Source: Paragordius varius
Lineage: Eukaryota > Nematomorpha
Length of the DNA stretch: 64,000 nt
Assembly: GCA_964247055.1 (NCBI GenBank)
Contig: OZ176053.1
Coordinates: 4,960,001 to 5,024,000 of the forward strand
Reading direction: 5' to 3'
Below are positions 14,652-27,300 of this stretch, piece by piece (position 1 is the first letter of the stretch; each line of letters begins with the position of its first letter). Under the pieces are notes generated by a model. The model was not told the origin of the DNA and did no database searches. It saw only the letters and a list, made by a program, of their open reading frames with translations. A program made the translations under genes and the position numbers.

Positions 14652-15036
14652 TATACCATTTACAGTTCAAATTCACCCTTTAACAATTCAAATTTACCCT
14701 CAAACTATTCAAATTCACCCTTGAACAATTCAAATTCACCATCGAACAATTCAAATTCACCCTAAAAATAAATTATGTGTTTTCGAACTAATAAAACTCA
14801 TTATCAATATAAAATATATCTTTATGGCATAATATTATTTTTCAGTATTATTTAATTTAAAACAAAATTTTATTTTTTAATAATATATTGAAATATAGGT
14901 AATTTTTAATCTTAAAAAACATGTTATTTATTTGAGGGTGAATTTGAATTGTTCGAGGGTGAATTTGAATTGTTCAAGGGTGAATTTGAATTGAAGGGTG
15001 AATTTGAATTGTTTAATTCGAACTGTAAATGGTATA
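14652..15036. mobile_element. Second foldback element nested in the right arm
   Basis: A 385-bp unit with tips TATACCATTTACAGTTCAAA and, inverted, GAACTGTAAATGGTATA. Both sides carry arrays of roughly 21-bp units (AACAATTCAAATTCACCC at 14665-14765 and its complement at 14934-15015). It interrupts the right arm of the outer element, whose arm sequence resumes directly after it. Confidence 0.65.
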
Positions 15037-15489
15037 TATTTTCTAAAAAATATCTCAAATTCCAAAAAATCATCATTCAGATAATTAAATATAACTTTTA
15101 AATAATATACGTCATTGTTGATTGTACATTGGAATATATTAGGAAAAAGTGTCGTTCAATAATTGTCCTTTTTTAAAAAAATAATATCCCAATATTACGC
15201 TAATAATGGTTATAACTTATTTTTATATCATGTTTTGATATTTAGCATCAAAAATAGAACCGTTTTTATTGAATGGGAAACATTTTTATTGATTGGGAAA
15301 AGTTTTTATTGACTGGGAAAATGTTTTTATTGCTTGGGAAAAATTTTCGATTGATTGGGAAATCGTATAGTAAAGGACCATTAATTCGGTAAAGGGGTTT
15401 CACAATATTGGAATTAACGTCAAATGAAATATCACAAGTGACTAAAAATTTCAGCTTTAACTTCATGAAAGAAATAATTTTATAGAATT

Positions 15490-15880
15490 GTGAGGTGTTG
15501 AGGTCACGTTAATCTAAAAATCCAAAGCGGAAGAAATCGTGTTTACCTTGCTTACCATTCCATCAACACCCAGGCCAAATTCGCGGGTAAGAAGCCCATT
15601 CTCTTGTGTGGTAAGAACAAAGCGTAATGGAATTTTATAAGCAAATCTATCGATACAAATAATTACTTTAAACCATGAATCAATCGAAAAATGACCTGGA
15701 TGGGCCAGAAGATATGCAAAGTGATTTCTTCATGACAATGATCGACAGCAAAACCAGTGACACCTTGAAATCACTTCATTTTAAAATTCTTTCGCAACTG
15801 TTGAACTCTACGCCATCTGACTAATATATTTTCGAATCAAGGATGCACGCTCTCGTAAAGCAGCACTTTAATAATTTCGA
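15490..15880 (+). pseudogene. Unrecognised coding-like fragment
   Basis: GC content rises here and several short open blocks appear. On the plus strand, near 15675-15825, there is a run containing DTLKSLHFKILSQLLNSTPS, interrupted by a stop and followed by FESRMHALVKQHFNN. The shape loosely recalls the middle of M16C presequence proteases (PITRM1-like), where a similar LLxxxPxSPFYxALIE stretch follows. That is a weak memory match and no catalytic motif is visible. The minus strand of 15560-15650 is also open (REFGLGVDG), so even the strand is uncertain. I treat it as a relic of unknown origin. Confidence 0.25.
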
Positions 15881-16621
15881 AATATGATTTTTTGTTAAAA
15901 ACACAACATGTTACAATCTGATATAGACAAATAAGAAAATTTTCAGATTCATCGAATGATGTAGAAAAAGTGTTTAAAGGCCGTTTCTCCATACTTCAAA
16001 ATACCATGTAACTGGCCTCACCAAAATTGTGCTATAAATTAAATTTTAGGCAAAATATTTATTTTTTGGAAAATGTTAACATCTAGCATACATTTATAAT
16101 TTGCCTCGACATTTTTGCGTTTAGTTAGAAGACTTGTCCATTTTCGTCGGGGCCAAAAATTTGGGATTTTCGGACTTCATCTACATTTTATAAATATTAT
16201 TTTGTTTCTTATAACAGTTTATGATACTGTTTAATGATATTTTTTCGAAAAATTTAATGCAAAATGTATCCAAGTTTTGCCATTTTTTAATATAGAGCAG
16301 TCACTTTAAAAGTGAAAGGAACTTTTCTATGTCACCGCCCAAAAAGCACCATGAAAATCCTGATATTTTATCAAAATATTTTTAATTATATAAAAATTAT
16401 CCTAATAATATTCTTAAACGGTTAGTGTGGCTTAGATGAGTTAAGTTTAGAAGTTAACCGTTAATTCAAACTTATGGCATTAATTCTTAAGCTTCTATTT
16501 TGATAGAATTTTATTTTATTAAACTAAAAAAGAAATATTATTATACTATTAGGGCGCTTCTATATGCGTTGGAGAAATGATGTAAAATGTCTTAGAATCA
16601 AAAAGTTATTCATATACAATA

Positions 16622-16748
16622 GTAATACTCAAACCGCGGCTTCAGATGTAGTATTATACCGTAAATTATTCATTAAGTGAAAATTTTATCGGTAGTGTGG
16701 CCTTTAAGAAAAATATTTGTTTTGGCCCTTTGAAATTTTTTGGTGAGA
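16622..16748. mobile_element. Short hAT-like MITE
   Basis: Begins TAATACTCAAACCGCGGC and ends GGCCCTTTGAAATTTTTTGG followed by TGAG; the same ends as the units at 9749 and 13463, in opposite orientation. Confidence 0.5.
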
Positions 16749-16984
16749 GCAAATAAAATACATATTTATAATATGATTGCGTTCATTTGGTGACTAATTG
16801 TCGCATGATTCAATAATATTTTTTTTCAAAAACGGAATTTATATTAGGCCACTGCATAAGGGACACTATTACAGCCCCTATTATCTTAGTTTTTAATATC
16901 GTGAATGTATACAAATAAAAATTCTTAACGATATCCTAACTTTCAAAAAATCATTCCACCATATGTGAAAAAATGTTTTTTAAA

Positions 16985-17780
16985 ACTTCGATTCAAATGG
17001 GCGTAACTAGCGACAAGACCATATTTAAATTAAAAAAAACTACAAAGGGACGATTCCACTTTATACTTCTATGCAAAAAAATTATATAAATAAAACAAAA
17101 TCTAAATATTTAGTTTTTAAAAGCTTGATATCAAACTACTTAACTCTATTTTTATTTTACAACATTTTCGAAAAATATCGTATATTTATGATTCTAACGT
17201 TAAAAAATCAATTTTTTTATTAAAGTGACATTTAAAATTATTATAAACAGAGAAAGTGGTTTATTTTGAAATATATTTGTACTATAAGTATCATAAGGTT
17301 TTTTGAATAAATATGTTTTCATGTTTCGGTGCATCAATGCCGTTTTTTCTAATAATTGATTTTAACAAGCCTGTCCCAAAGACCCCAATTTAAATCGAAT
17401 GATTGAAATAAATTTGTTGATCCAAGTGTAATGGAAAAAAGCAAATAATTTTTGCCCACAAATCTCCTTTAATCATATATTATAATTTAATTTAATATCT
17501 TGATTATAATGATACATAATATCAAATAATAGATAAAAAGATATTTTCTCGGCTAAAACATAATTAATAGTGTTTAAAAACGACTTTACATTAAACTTAC
17601 TTATACATATAAGAAATTGACAACATCCATAATTTATTATAATCAAAATGTAAAATAATTTTTTTTAATTTTACATAAATAATATATCTAATTCCAATAT
17701 TTATAGATTTAAATGCTGTTTTATTTGCTATAATGAGCTATAAAAGGTTGGCTCCAGTTATCCCTATTTGAATCAAAGTG
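16985..17780. mobile_element. Diverged TTAA-type MITE, copy 3
   Basis: The left end ACTTCGATTCAAATGGGCG and the right end CCCTATTTGAATCAAAGTG mirror the ends of the units at 7315 and 62965. TTAA occurs beside both ends with one or two extra bases. The interior is AT-rich and non-coding. Confidence 0.5.
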
Positions 17781-17960
17781 TTTAATTACTCAAATATATA
17801 ATATACTCCCATACGCGTTAACAATTGTTGAGTTTGTATATTTATAGAAAAAGTGTCAATCTTAGGAAATAAAGTTGTTGATAGTAAAAGTAATGTAACT
17901 TTGACGATAATACCGCGACAAAAAGGGTTATGAACAAATAGTTTGTGAAATACTTCGTTA

Positions 17961-19694
17961 AATAACACTAGTCGACAAATTTGGATTCGAGCACCACCAC
18001 TCAAAATTTTAAATTTTGACTAATTTCAGTTTGCTATAACCGAATCTAAATTTGACCCCCTCAATCAGTATTTTGAGAAATTAAATTTTCGTTTCATAAA
18101 GCAACCTGTTGCTTGATTGAAAGTACTATGACTTTTAATTGCAAAGGTAGGCTAGGAAAATAATCTCCACAACATGTTTTATATTTAATATAAAGATGGC
18201 GTTTTTTCCTTAGAAAAGAAATTTTATAACGACAAATTGACAGATAATCCAATATAGCTTTATAGTAAAAAGTTAATTTTATAAAATTATATCATTTTAT
18301 AGAGCGTTTATAACTCTATCTTTTAAATTTTGATATGTCATTTAAGGCAGAAAAAATAGTACGAGTATAAACATTAAATTTTAGTGTTTTTTTAAAGTTA
18401 ATTTTGAACACGTATAAATTTTTATCAAAAAATACTAAAAGAGGCTGTTTGTGGTTTAAACCTTCGGCTTTCACATAAGTTATATTTATCTAGTTGGTCT
18501 TGGTTATTTTTAGTACTTAATAAAGTTTTTCTCTTCGGTTGATTTTTACAAAAAACCCTGTGAATTATACTTAGTGGATATTATTTATTTTGAAACCGAT
18601 TGGATGCGGTATATTTTGAATTTCAGATGGATGTTGGGCAGCCACTTTTAATACCTGGATGGTAGATATCTTGCCATACTTATGGGCTCTAATAGGACCA
18701 CTTGTACTAATCTAATCTTCTTATCCAACTTAATGGTCGAATCTGTCTAACTCTTTTCAGTGAATCGGTTAATTGAAATGTCAATTTCCCTGGATTTTGC
18801 TAACGTTAACTACGTTATATTCTCTGCTGGTCTCACCTACCGGGCTATTGCCAAATCTGGCATAATTTTAGGATTGCTTGGGGGATTTTTGCAGAGTATG
18901 TGCAAGCCGCCCGGATCTATCCCACCATACATAGCCCTTATTTTAATATTTTTGATTTTCAATACTTTGGTTAGTTTTTAAAGTTAATTCTACATTCTTA
19001 AAGTTTATCCTCTTTTATTAAATACATAGAATTTTTAATTAATATATAATAAAAAAATATACAGTTTAGAGTCTCTTTTTTCTTTCACTTGTCAAGGCTT
19101 TAATCGCCTGCCCAGGGCTTACAGGATGGAAAAAGCGTAGTTTCGGAGTTCGAACTCTGGCACGCAGTGTAATAGTCCGGCGCCTTATATTCAATAAATT
19201 AAATATTTATTTATTATATATTATCTATTTCCATGTCGAATAACAAGCCAGCTCGATATGACATATTTCTCGTGCAAAAGATAAAAACCTTCAGCAGCGA
19301 TTTTAAGCAGTTTATATTTTCTAATATATAGATCGAAGGCATTTTTAGTTAAATTTTATTATATGAATTATCAATAACATTTTATGTAGAGTCTTCGTAA
19401 AAAAATCTTCTGTGGTGTCGTATACTAGGGCTGGTATATTTAGATCATTTTGGTATTTTCGTTATAAAATTATTATGAAATTCCTGGCTCTGGAATACCA
19501 CTTGTATCGACATACTCAATTAAATATATAAATATATGTACAAGAGGAATAATTGTTTTATTAAATACAAAATAAAAAATTAATTTTTAAAATATATTGG
19601 CGGCCTCAATTTTTTGTTATGGCCTTTGCATGTAATTAGGTATAAAAAAATGAAAAAATGGGGTGGTGCAAATCCTTGTTGAGCAGTGCTATAA
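17961..19694 (+). repeat. 1.7-kb dispersed repeat, copy 1
   Basis: Collinear with 57444-58887 on the same strand. Both begin AACACTAGTCGAC and end near GGGGTGGTGCAAA and TTGTTGAGCAGTG. A short open frame at 18760-18981 (contains ILGLLGGFLQSMCKPP) is broken in the other copy and matches nothing I recognise. No reverse transcriptase, transposase, terminal inverted repeat or long terminal repeat is evident, so the class is unknown. Copy 1 is interrupted by a SINE that copy 2 lacks. Confidence 0.6.
19081..19184 (-). repeat. tRNA-derived SINE, copy 2 (5'-truncated)
   Basis: On the minus strand CGGACTATTACACTGCGTG and AGAGTTCGAACTC align with CGGACTCTTACACTGCGTG and AGAGTTCGAACCC of the SINE at 2511. 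The B box is kept; the A box is not seen. It lies within the dispersed repeat, and the second copy of that repeat has no such insert. Confidence 0.55.
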
Positions 19695-19699
19695 AACAC

Positions 19700-22600
19700 C
19701 TTTTTTGCCATAATGTGGGAGAAACAGAGATACAATTTTTGAAATTGATTGGTTAGCCAAATCGAAAAGCGTATATCTGAGCATTAATTGAAAATGATTG
19801 TATTGATACTTTTCAAGTCATATAATTAATATAATTTATTTAGATATTTTTGAGGTATTTCACAAAAAAAAATAAAATAATAATAAAAATAATACCTAAA
19901 AAATATTTTTAGGTTGTATTTGAAACGTTTAAAGATAAGTGTCAAGTCCATTTAGAATGTTATATGGTTAACATAAACTGTTTATGGGAATATAAATTAA
20001 GGGTAAATAAGAAATGCTCACTAATTTATATGGGTAAATTCAAAGTGGAAATGGCATCCTGATGTTTGCAAAACAAATTTCATGTAAAAGGAGACAAGAT
20101 TTAATTGTAATAAATAATTCATAAATTTTCATTTTTTTAGATAGATTAACATTATGCAAGGATTTTTTTCTATAATAAGGATAAATGAAATTAAAATTAA
20201 TACCCTTTGTTTTCCATTTACTGTAATTCGTAATTTCTCAATTAATCTTTAAATCTATAATAAGTTATAAACTAGTAATATTTTTTAAAAAAACATTATC
20301 ACAATATTTTTTTTATAGAATAACAACCGATCCTCATAAAATTACATCATACAAAAAAATAATTTATTTAAATTTAAAATATCGTATAAATAAATAATTT
20401 AAATAAATTAGGTAAATTAACTAGAGTTTAATTTGCGTTGAAGATTTAGAGCATATTCCTAAAATAGAAAAATTTATACATGGTCAGATAAACAATCCTT
20501 TTTATCTTTTTTATTATCAGAAATAAAATTCTTGGACATCATCTTTGCTAACTTGATATCTTTTTGCAGTATTCCAGATATTTTTTTATTACTTTCTTTT
20601 AAACACTGAAACTCGTGTGATTGCATTTTATGCGCCAGAGATTCATCTTCTTTTAAAGTCCACTCCCGAAAAACTAAAAATTAAATTTTTTTTACCTTTA
20701 CGATAATCAGTTGGGGTTACATCATCAGGGTTCATGTGTTGGCATGAAACTCAACTGTTTCATCAGATTTATAATAGAAAATTATTGAGTGCACAAAATC
20801 GGGTAACACTAAAAATATTATTTTGGATCGAAAAAGGCATAAATCCAGCTTTTGTTTAACAACCTTACGTTTAATTAGAGAAGGTTATCGATACTTTTGT
20901 GGTAACTTAACTACGAAAAAATAAAAAAATGATAAAGCTATATGCTCCATCAAAAAATTTGTAATGTTAAAAAAACCATTTAAACCAAAATAATTTACAA
21001 TTTTTAAATGTAGCGCTTTAAAAGTTTAAAATTTGTCCCTTCTTACTAAATTGCGGGTATGAATACAATAGTTAAACCACAGAGCTTAACCGTGTAAAAA
21101 GCTACTATTTTAAAACTCACCTTTATTAAAAAATTTTCATTAAACATTATTCTTCTTTATTACATTAAAAATGATGTGTTCCTGCAGTTTTTTGCTATAT
21201 AATTGATGTAGATTCAAAACCTGATTTGACCAATCCGATTTTATAATAAATAAATATTAACATTTTTAGGCTAAAATATTCTTAAAATCTTCATAGATTT
21301 ATTTGCCTGTTTATTCAAAATCAGAAAGCGACTAAAAAAGTTGATATAAAGCTTTTTTATAAATTTTTTATAAAAATATATTGACTTAAGCGTCAATAAA
21401 ACTTAAGATGTGGCTTAATTACAAATTTTAGAGATATTTACTTCCAAAAAGTAATTATTTTGGCCCTTGCGAGTGATTTAACACTTTAATGGTAGCTTTA
21501 TACCCCACGATTTGAAAATTGAGTATCTTTAAATGTGTTCTCTATTATGCCAAAATCAAAAATATGCTTTTAGTAATTTATGCGCATTTTTCAAACAATA
21601 TTTTTTAAAAAATGTAATATTGTAATTATTTAAATAGCTAATGCAACAGACATGTATATTATGGTTAGAAAGTGTTAATAATTAACTTTAAACAGCTTTA
21701 GGCTTCATTTTAAAAGCAAAAACTTTATCTATTCTGATTCAAATATCAGCTGAATGTTAAATCGTGTTTTGAAGCTGTCCCAATTTTGGCTAGAAATTAC
21801 AACACTGTAAAAAATAAGGTTTTTGATTAACACATGAAAATATTTGATAATTGAGTTTCAACTAAAACAACTTTTAACTCTTTACATTATTTACGAAATC
21901 GCGCTCTGGGATATAAAGCTACCCCAAAATGTTAAATAAGACAAAAAAATGTAAATGTCATGAAGTTTTCCGCGATGAAAGAATAGGGCTAAATCTTGTA
22001 AAGACTTGTTTTGAAAGTTGTTTTACATAATAAATTATCAAATATTCTGTCCTGTATTAAAAAAAGCAAAAATTTTGAACAGCTTAACTTTTGGAGTCTA
22101 AAATTGGGGCATCTCCAAACCCTCTAGAAATAAGCTGATTTCAAAAAAAATGTGTAACCTGAAAGCTTATACTGAAGTTATTTAAGCATTTTCTAACCGT
22201 AATATACATTGTTTATTATATTAGGGATTTATAAACTTTTTTAAAAAAACGGCGGTGCAAAAGTTTGAGATGAGGATTTTTTTAATTTCAGAATTAAATA
22301 AATTTAAAACCTATGCCTTAAAAGTTAGAGAAATCTTTTTAATTCGGCCTAATACACTAAATACTTATTAAAGTATTTAAATTTTAAATGATTCTAAAAT
22401 AAAATTTTCCTAAAGGTTATGGAGATTAAGAAAGTTATTTTTTTGTAATAACTGTTCCATGTTCGAAAATGGCAAAATTTGTTTTTTTCAATAATTTATA
22501 TTGGTTAAAGCTAAATACCTTATTCCGAAAATATCACTAAATATCATGAACTATATATATAAAAGCAAAAAATTATTTTATATTTAAATTTTGGATGTGG

Positions 22601-22800
22601 GCTTCCAAATGTCCCAAATATTTCCATTAAAAATCGGCTTATCTCTACAAAGGTGAAAATTCCGAGATTTAGGGATAATTTATTTTATAAATGTTGGATT
22701 ATGGCATAAAAAAAGACATATTTTTGACAAATGCATATTGTGTTAAAAATTTATTTTTATCAAAAGTTTACTGAAGTTTACTTCGTATTATATATCTTTT
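19700..22800. other. Gene-free AT-rich DNA with degraded repeats
   Basis: I see no supportable gene on either strand. Around 21480-22300 are pieces of the same diverged AT-rich repeats found at 7.9-9.7 kb (for example a GGCGGTGCAAAAGTTTGAGATGAGG segment at 22245). Confidence 0.4.
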
Positions 22801-22809
22801 ATTCGTTAT

Positions 22810-24170
22810 TGATTTTTTTCCATTATGAAAATTTTGATAGGGAGTTGGCGCAGATTTACGAACCTTTGCAACGAATTGTGGTGTTTTATCTTTCGAGTAA
22901 ACTTTTTTCTGTCTTTGCCTTTCACTTTCATTCTTGTATTTAACACTTGCATCAGCTGTTTTAGATTGCTTTCCTCCTTTAGCAAACTATGTAAATAAAC
23001 TAAAGGATTATTATTAATAATAATATGTCTATAAAGAATATAAATTATTCCTTTTATTCATCTTATACTAATTTTTTAAACAATTTTGTTAAGCGTCATA
23101 TCGATATTTTATTTTAAAAATTTACCCATAAAATTACATTAATATTACTAAGGGCCAACAAACAAATGTGTTTGAAATTTAATTATCTGTAAAAGTCTAA
23201 AATGATGTTTCATTCATTTAGTTGTTTCCTAGATGAAAACAATTTTGATGAAATAATTTATTTTTGTATTTTATGTATGCAACCTTTTCATTGGGTTTCA
23301 TCACAGGCTCAGATATTCGACTCTAAGCCTATATTTTTAAGTAATTGTTGGTCTATTTGTTTTTCAAATCGGCCTTCCACCGTTTAAAAGTTATATATAT
23401 GGATTCCAAATTTTTCGAAACCTGTCGATTATAATTCTCTATCAGTTTGCTTATTTGGGCTTCTTGATGTAAAATCTCCTCAAAATGAAGCGACCTATAT
23501 TTTTCTATGTGAAAATATGGCGGTTTCATGTAATATACAGAGACCAGGTTTTATCTTTTGCCAAGTTCAAATGGATTGTAGATAGTAAAACTGTCATTTT
23601 GTCGATACATTTTGATTGACGGTTTGTCCTTGTTTTTTCCTCTCAAAGATTGATTATCTTCATTTCCGTTTTCGCTCGGATCTTTATTGGGTGAATTATT
23701 TGTTGACTTATTATTCACACATTATACATAATTGTCTAGCCATATACTTATTCGTGTTTGTTTGGTAAGATAGGCGATTATCTGTTGCATTTTCCCGATT
23801 TCAGTTTTGAACAACAAGCTTGTGTATAAACCATTTTTAATTTTTATTAGTATCGGGTAATTGTGTATGGAGGGAATTAGTATTAACGGCATTTTGCGAA
23901 TAATTTGTGCAATGTTTTCTCGGGTTTTTACGTCCTTTTCATTTAGGACTTCAGTTCCAAAATATTTACTATGTCAGTTTTAGTGTCATCAATTGTTTTA
24001 GATAATGCATTGTTAACTCTATTGAATTCATTCTGATAATTGTTGTTAGTCAAATAGAAATTAGCGGCGGTTGAGTAAGGTTGGAAAATGTATATCATTG
24101 TATTTAGTTGAAAAAGTGATGAAACATTTTGTGGCGGAAATGAAATTTTGAAAATATGAATTTTTTTCAT
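22810..24170 (-). pseudogene. Unrecognised protein-coding locus, probably decayed
   Basis: On the minus strand, successive blocks read like real protein rather than AT-noise. Examples are NNALSKTIDDTKTDIVNILE (about 23960-24010), IAQIIRKMPLILIPSIHNYP (about 23870-23930), KPPYFHIEKYRSLHFEEIL (about 23490-23550), GRFEKQIDQQLLKNIGLESN (about 23300-23370) and a basic tail with SERQRQKKVYSKDKTPQFVAK (about 22860-22930). The middle looks helical and the end lysine-rich. The blocks fall in different frames with stops between them; some gaps could be very short introns like those of neighbouring genes, others look like true frameshifts. It starts about 200 bp downstream of the ADAM17-like gene's stop, same strand. 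I do not recognise the family. Confidence 0.35.
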
Positions 24171-24325
24171 GCAACATAAATAGTGCTACACAAGTACTAC
24201 ATTAGTTGAAGGGTTTACAGCAAGTTTGGCAAATATAAATCTCATTATTGTTCAATCCGTCTAAGTAATATGGAATAATAATATATATTTTATGACGATC
24301 ATTTTGATAAATTAATAAAACTCAA

Positions 24326-24331
24326 TTTATT
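24326..24331 (-). terminator. AATAAA poly(A) signal of the ADAM17-like gene
   Basis: AATAAA on the minus strand, 43 nt beyond the stop codon at 24374-24376, a normal position for a cleavage and polyadenylation signal. Confidence 0.6.
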
Positions 24332-24373
24332 GAATAAATAGAAAAATTATGAAAAAAAAGTTTAATAGCGTTT

Positions 24374-27300
24374 TTAATGTGCATATAATTTTGGTAAAAT
24401 GTGTTGATTTTGCTTTTTGCGCTGCTCAGCCATCCATTCTCCAAATTTTCTAAGTTGTTCGTCGCGTTTTTTGTCCTGTATACGGAAATATATAAAATTA
24501 TTAAATATTAATAAATATATATTACATTAAATATATAAATTTCATAAAATATATTTACCAGAAAATTGATGTATAATGACGCCGGTATCCATATAAAAGT
24601 TGTGAGAACTATAATCGTTCCTACCAAGTTATCTGCCATCAATTTTTCTATAACAACAGTTTTTCATTAAAGGTTATAATATATATAATATAAAGGTTAG
24701 TAATATAATGTTTAGTATAAGCTAATTACTGAAATCATTGATATTGATATTTTCAACATATTGCCAAATCCGTTGAATTTTGTCCGTTAACTCTACTTCA
24801 CATTTTCCCTTAAAAAATAATAAATTTCGAATTTTATAGGTATATGAAATATCAAATTAGATAAAAAAGTACACCTAAATAATATAAATATATTTCCAAA
24901 AATACAGTCCAAACCTTTTTACTACAGTATCCATAATTACAAGGTTCTCCTTCATCCAAAACAATATATTGGGTTTGGGATGATTCTGATTGTATAAATG
25001 GTTGACATTCGGTTGTCTTTGTGCTCTTAATAGGTTTGCAGCAAAGGTAACATGATTTATCTGTAGGGGTTATGTGAGAATAAATATATAAACACCCATA
25101 AGCCATATTTATCCGCAACAAAAAAAATACCTTAGAAAAAAAATTACAAACCTTTCCATGTATTTCTGTATAAGGAAAAAGCATTCAATTATTCCCAGAG
25201 CTTAAATCAAATGGACCTTAAGACAAAAATTTATTAATATCTCATATAGAATCAATTCCTCTTTATGAAAATAGAGCCTCAATAGTACGCCCGATAAGAG
25301 ACACAGACTTTCAGACAAATACTCGCCTGCACCAAAGGTTTGTGCTTATATTTTTAGTCATTTTAATATTAGACTATACAAAAAACATTTCTATCAAACC
25401 GCCGTGTGAGTGTTTTTTGGGGTTTTTTTTAATCGACACCTTACTATATATAAATAAATTTATGAAAGAACTACCTCGAGAACCATGGATTAAAATTAAA
25501 TTTCAATAAGTTAGATATAATGTATCAGAATATTGTACATACGCCCCTAAATGCGCCATATGCGACAAAGAAGCCAAACCAAATTCAAAAAACACAATAA
25601 TACTAGCTCTACAAACTTTGTCTCGTCACTGGTACATTAATTGAAATAAATTTTAAATGCAACAACTGTAAAAATAATAATCCAACCTAATGCTCTAATC
25701 GACGACATTCCAACAGCAAAAGTAGACCACTTCATTTATCTTGGAGTCGTCCTAAAAGGTGATATCACTAATAAAAATACAAATTCAGCAAGCATGGGAA
25801 TAAGACACATAAAATTTGCCCTTAAACTATTGTCAATAATAAATGGTTAATACAAAACAGAAGTCAAGCCTGCTCTTACCTATACCACAGAAACATAACC
25901 CCTAAACTATCTTGCCAAAATCATTTATACTGATAATACAATATTCAAAGCTTGCTTTTCTGATAGCAATATTACAATTCAACACAAAAATGATACTGTA
26001 TAGAACGTTGAAAAAAGGAATAGACTCAAATATTTAAGTCAAGAGCGACGACTAACCGATAACCCAATCCAAACTATTAATCATATTCAACCGTTTGAAA
26101 ACAACACAAAGGACGCCCGATGCACACCTGAAACCCCAACATCGAACATGAAAATATGTGACAACTAAATGATGTTTTAAACATCTAATATTTATCGCTT
26201 TATTTCACAAAATAAATAAATTATCCGTAAGAATACTGTAATTTCAAATATAAAAGAGAAACAGCATGTAAAATAAAAGACTAATATGTATTTTTTATTA
26301 ATAAAACAACGTTTAATCGTTTTATCTATCTAATAAAATTATAGAAATCGTGATTGAGCGTGTAGTTACATTCCTATTCTTTATTCCTCGATCAATACAT
26401 AAGTTATATTAAAAATTAAGGAAAAATTTATTTATATAAAAAATATGAACTTTTGCTATATATGTTTTGTGATGATTGTACTAATTTATATTTTACTGTA
26501 ATTATTCTTGTCCTAGAAAACCAATTTATTTAACGCTAAAAAATTTTATATATACATTTAAAATATACCAATTTCCCTGCATATACACGGAGTTAGTCCA
26601 TGAGATTCACAATGTGAAATACATTTTCCAGAGCCATCACACATCCCCCGTGCTGAAAAAGTTTTGCAAAGGCTTGTTTGGTTTTCAAAATTAAAGAAAG
26701 TATTAAAAAAAGTTAGGGGAGATCCAACATCGTATACGAAAGATTGGCTTTTATTATAAAAAGCTTGAGCATATAGCAATCCTTTTGTTAAAGATAGCGA
26801 ATACTTGCCCACATATTGTTTTTCAAAGCCAGATTTTTTCAACACATCAACCAAATTTTGATTTGGATTATAATCGATGTAAAGGCTGTGTGGCATAACT
26901 TTTTCCACAGTAATACTGTTAGTGTTAGGACGAGAAGAAATTGTTTGATTTAGAGATACGAAATACAGGTAAATGATAGGACAATTTACATTTTTGCCAT
27001 TACAAGGTATGGGTGATGCTGTGAAACAGTCGAAATCCAAAGAATAAGGAGTAAAATCTAAAACACATTTGTTTTTATCACAAAATAAAAAAACAGCAAT
27101 AAAATAACATTTTTAAAAAATCAATTTTATCTTTTTATTATTTTAATTATTATGCTTGATGCAAAAAGTTACATAACTGGAAAGATATCAAAAACCGATT
27201 TAAACTATCAAGTTAACAACAAACATTAATATTTTATAAAAACTTGTAAATAAAAATACCCATGCTTTTGTCTTTTATACCAACTAAAGCTGAAAAAATT

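Larger units (their letters stand above)
13614..15369. mobile_element. Foldback-type element with tandem-repeat arms (outer)
   Basis: The left end TATACCATTTCCCAGTCAAT and the right end (about 15350-15369, GATTGGGAAATCGTATA) are inverted copies. The inversion continues inward for more than 400 bp (13614-14045 against 14570-15369, the latter interrupted by another element). The outermost part of each arm is a tandem array of about 21-bp units carrying TTTTCCCAGTCAAT or its complement. No transposase is encoded. Long inverted arms made of short tandem repeats are the hallmark of foldback-like elements. The element holds two more inverted-repeat units with the same TATACCATTT tip (14051-14566 and 14652-15036). 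Confidence 0.7.
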
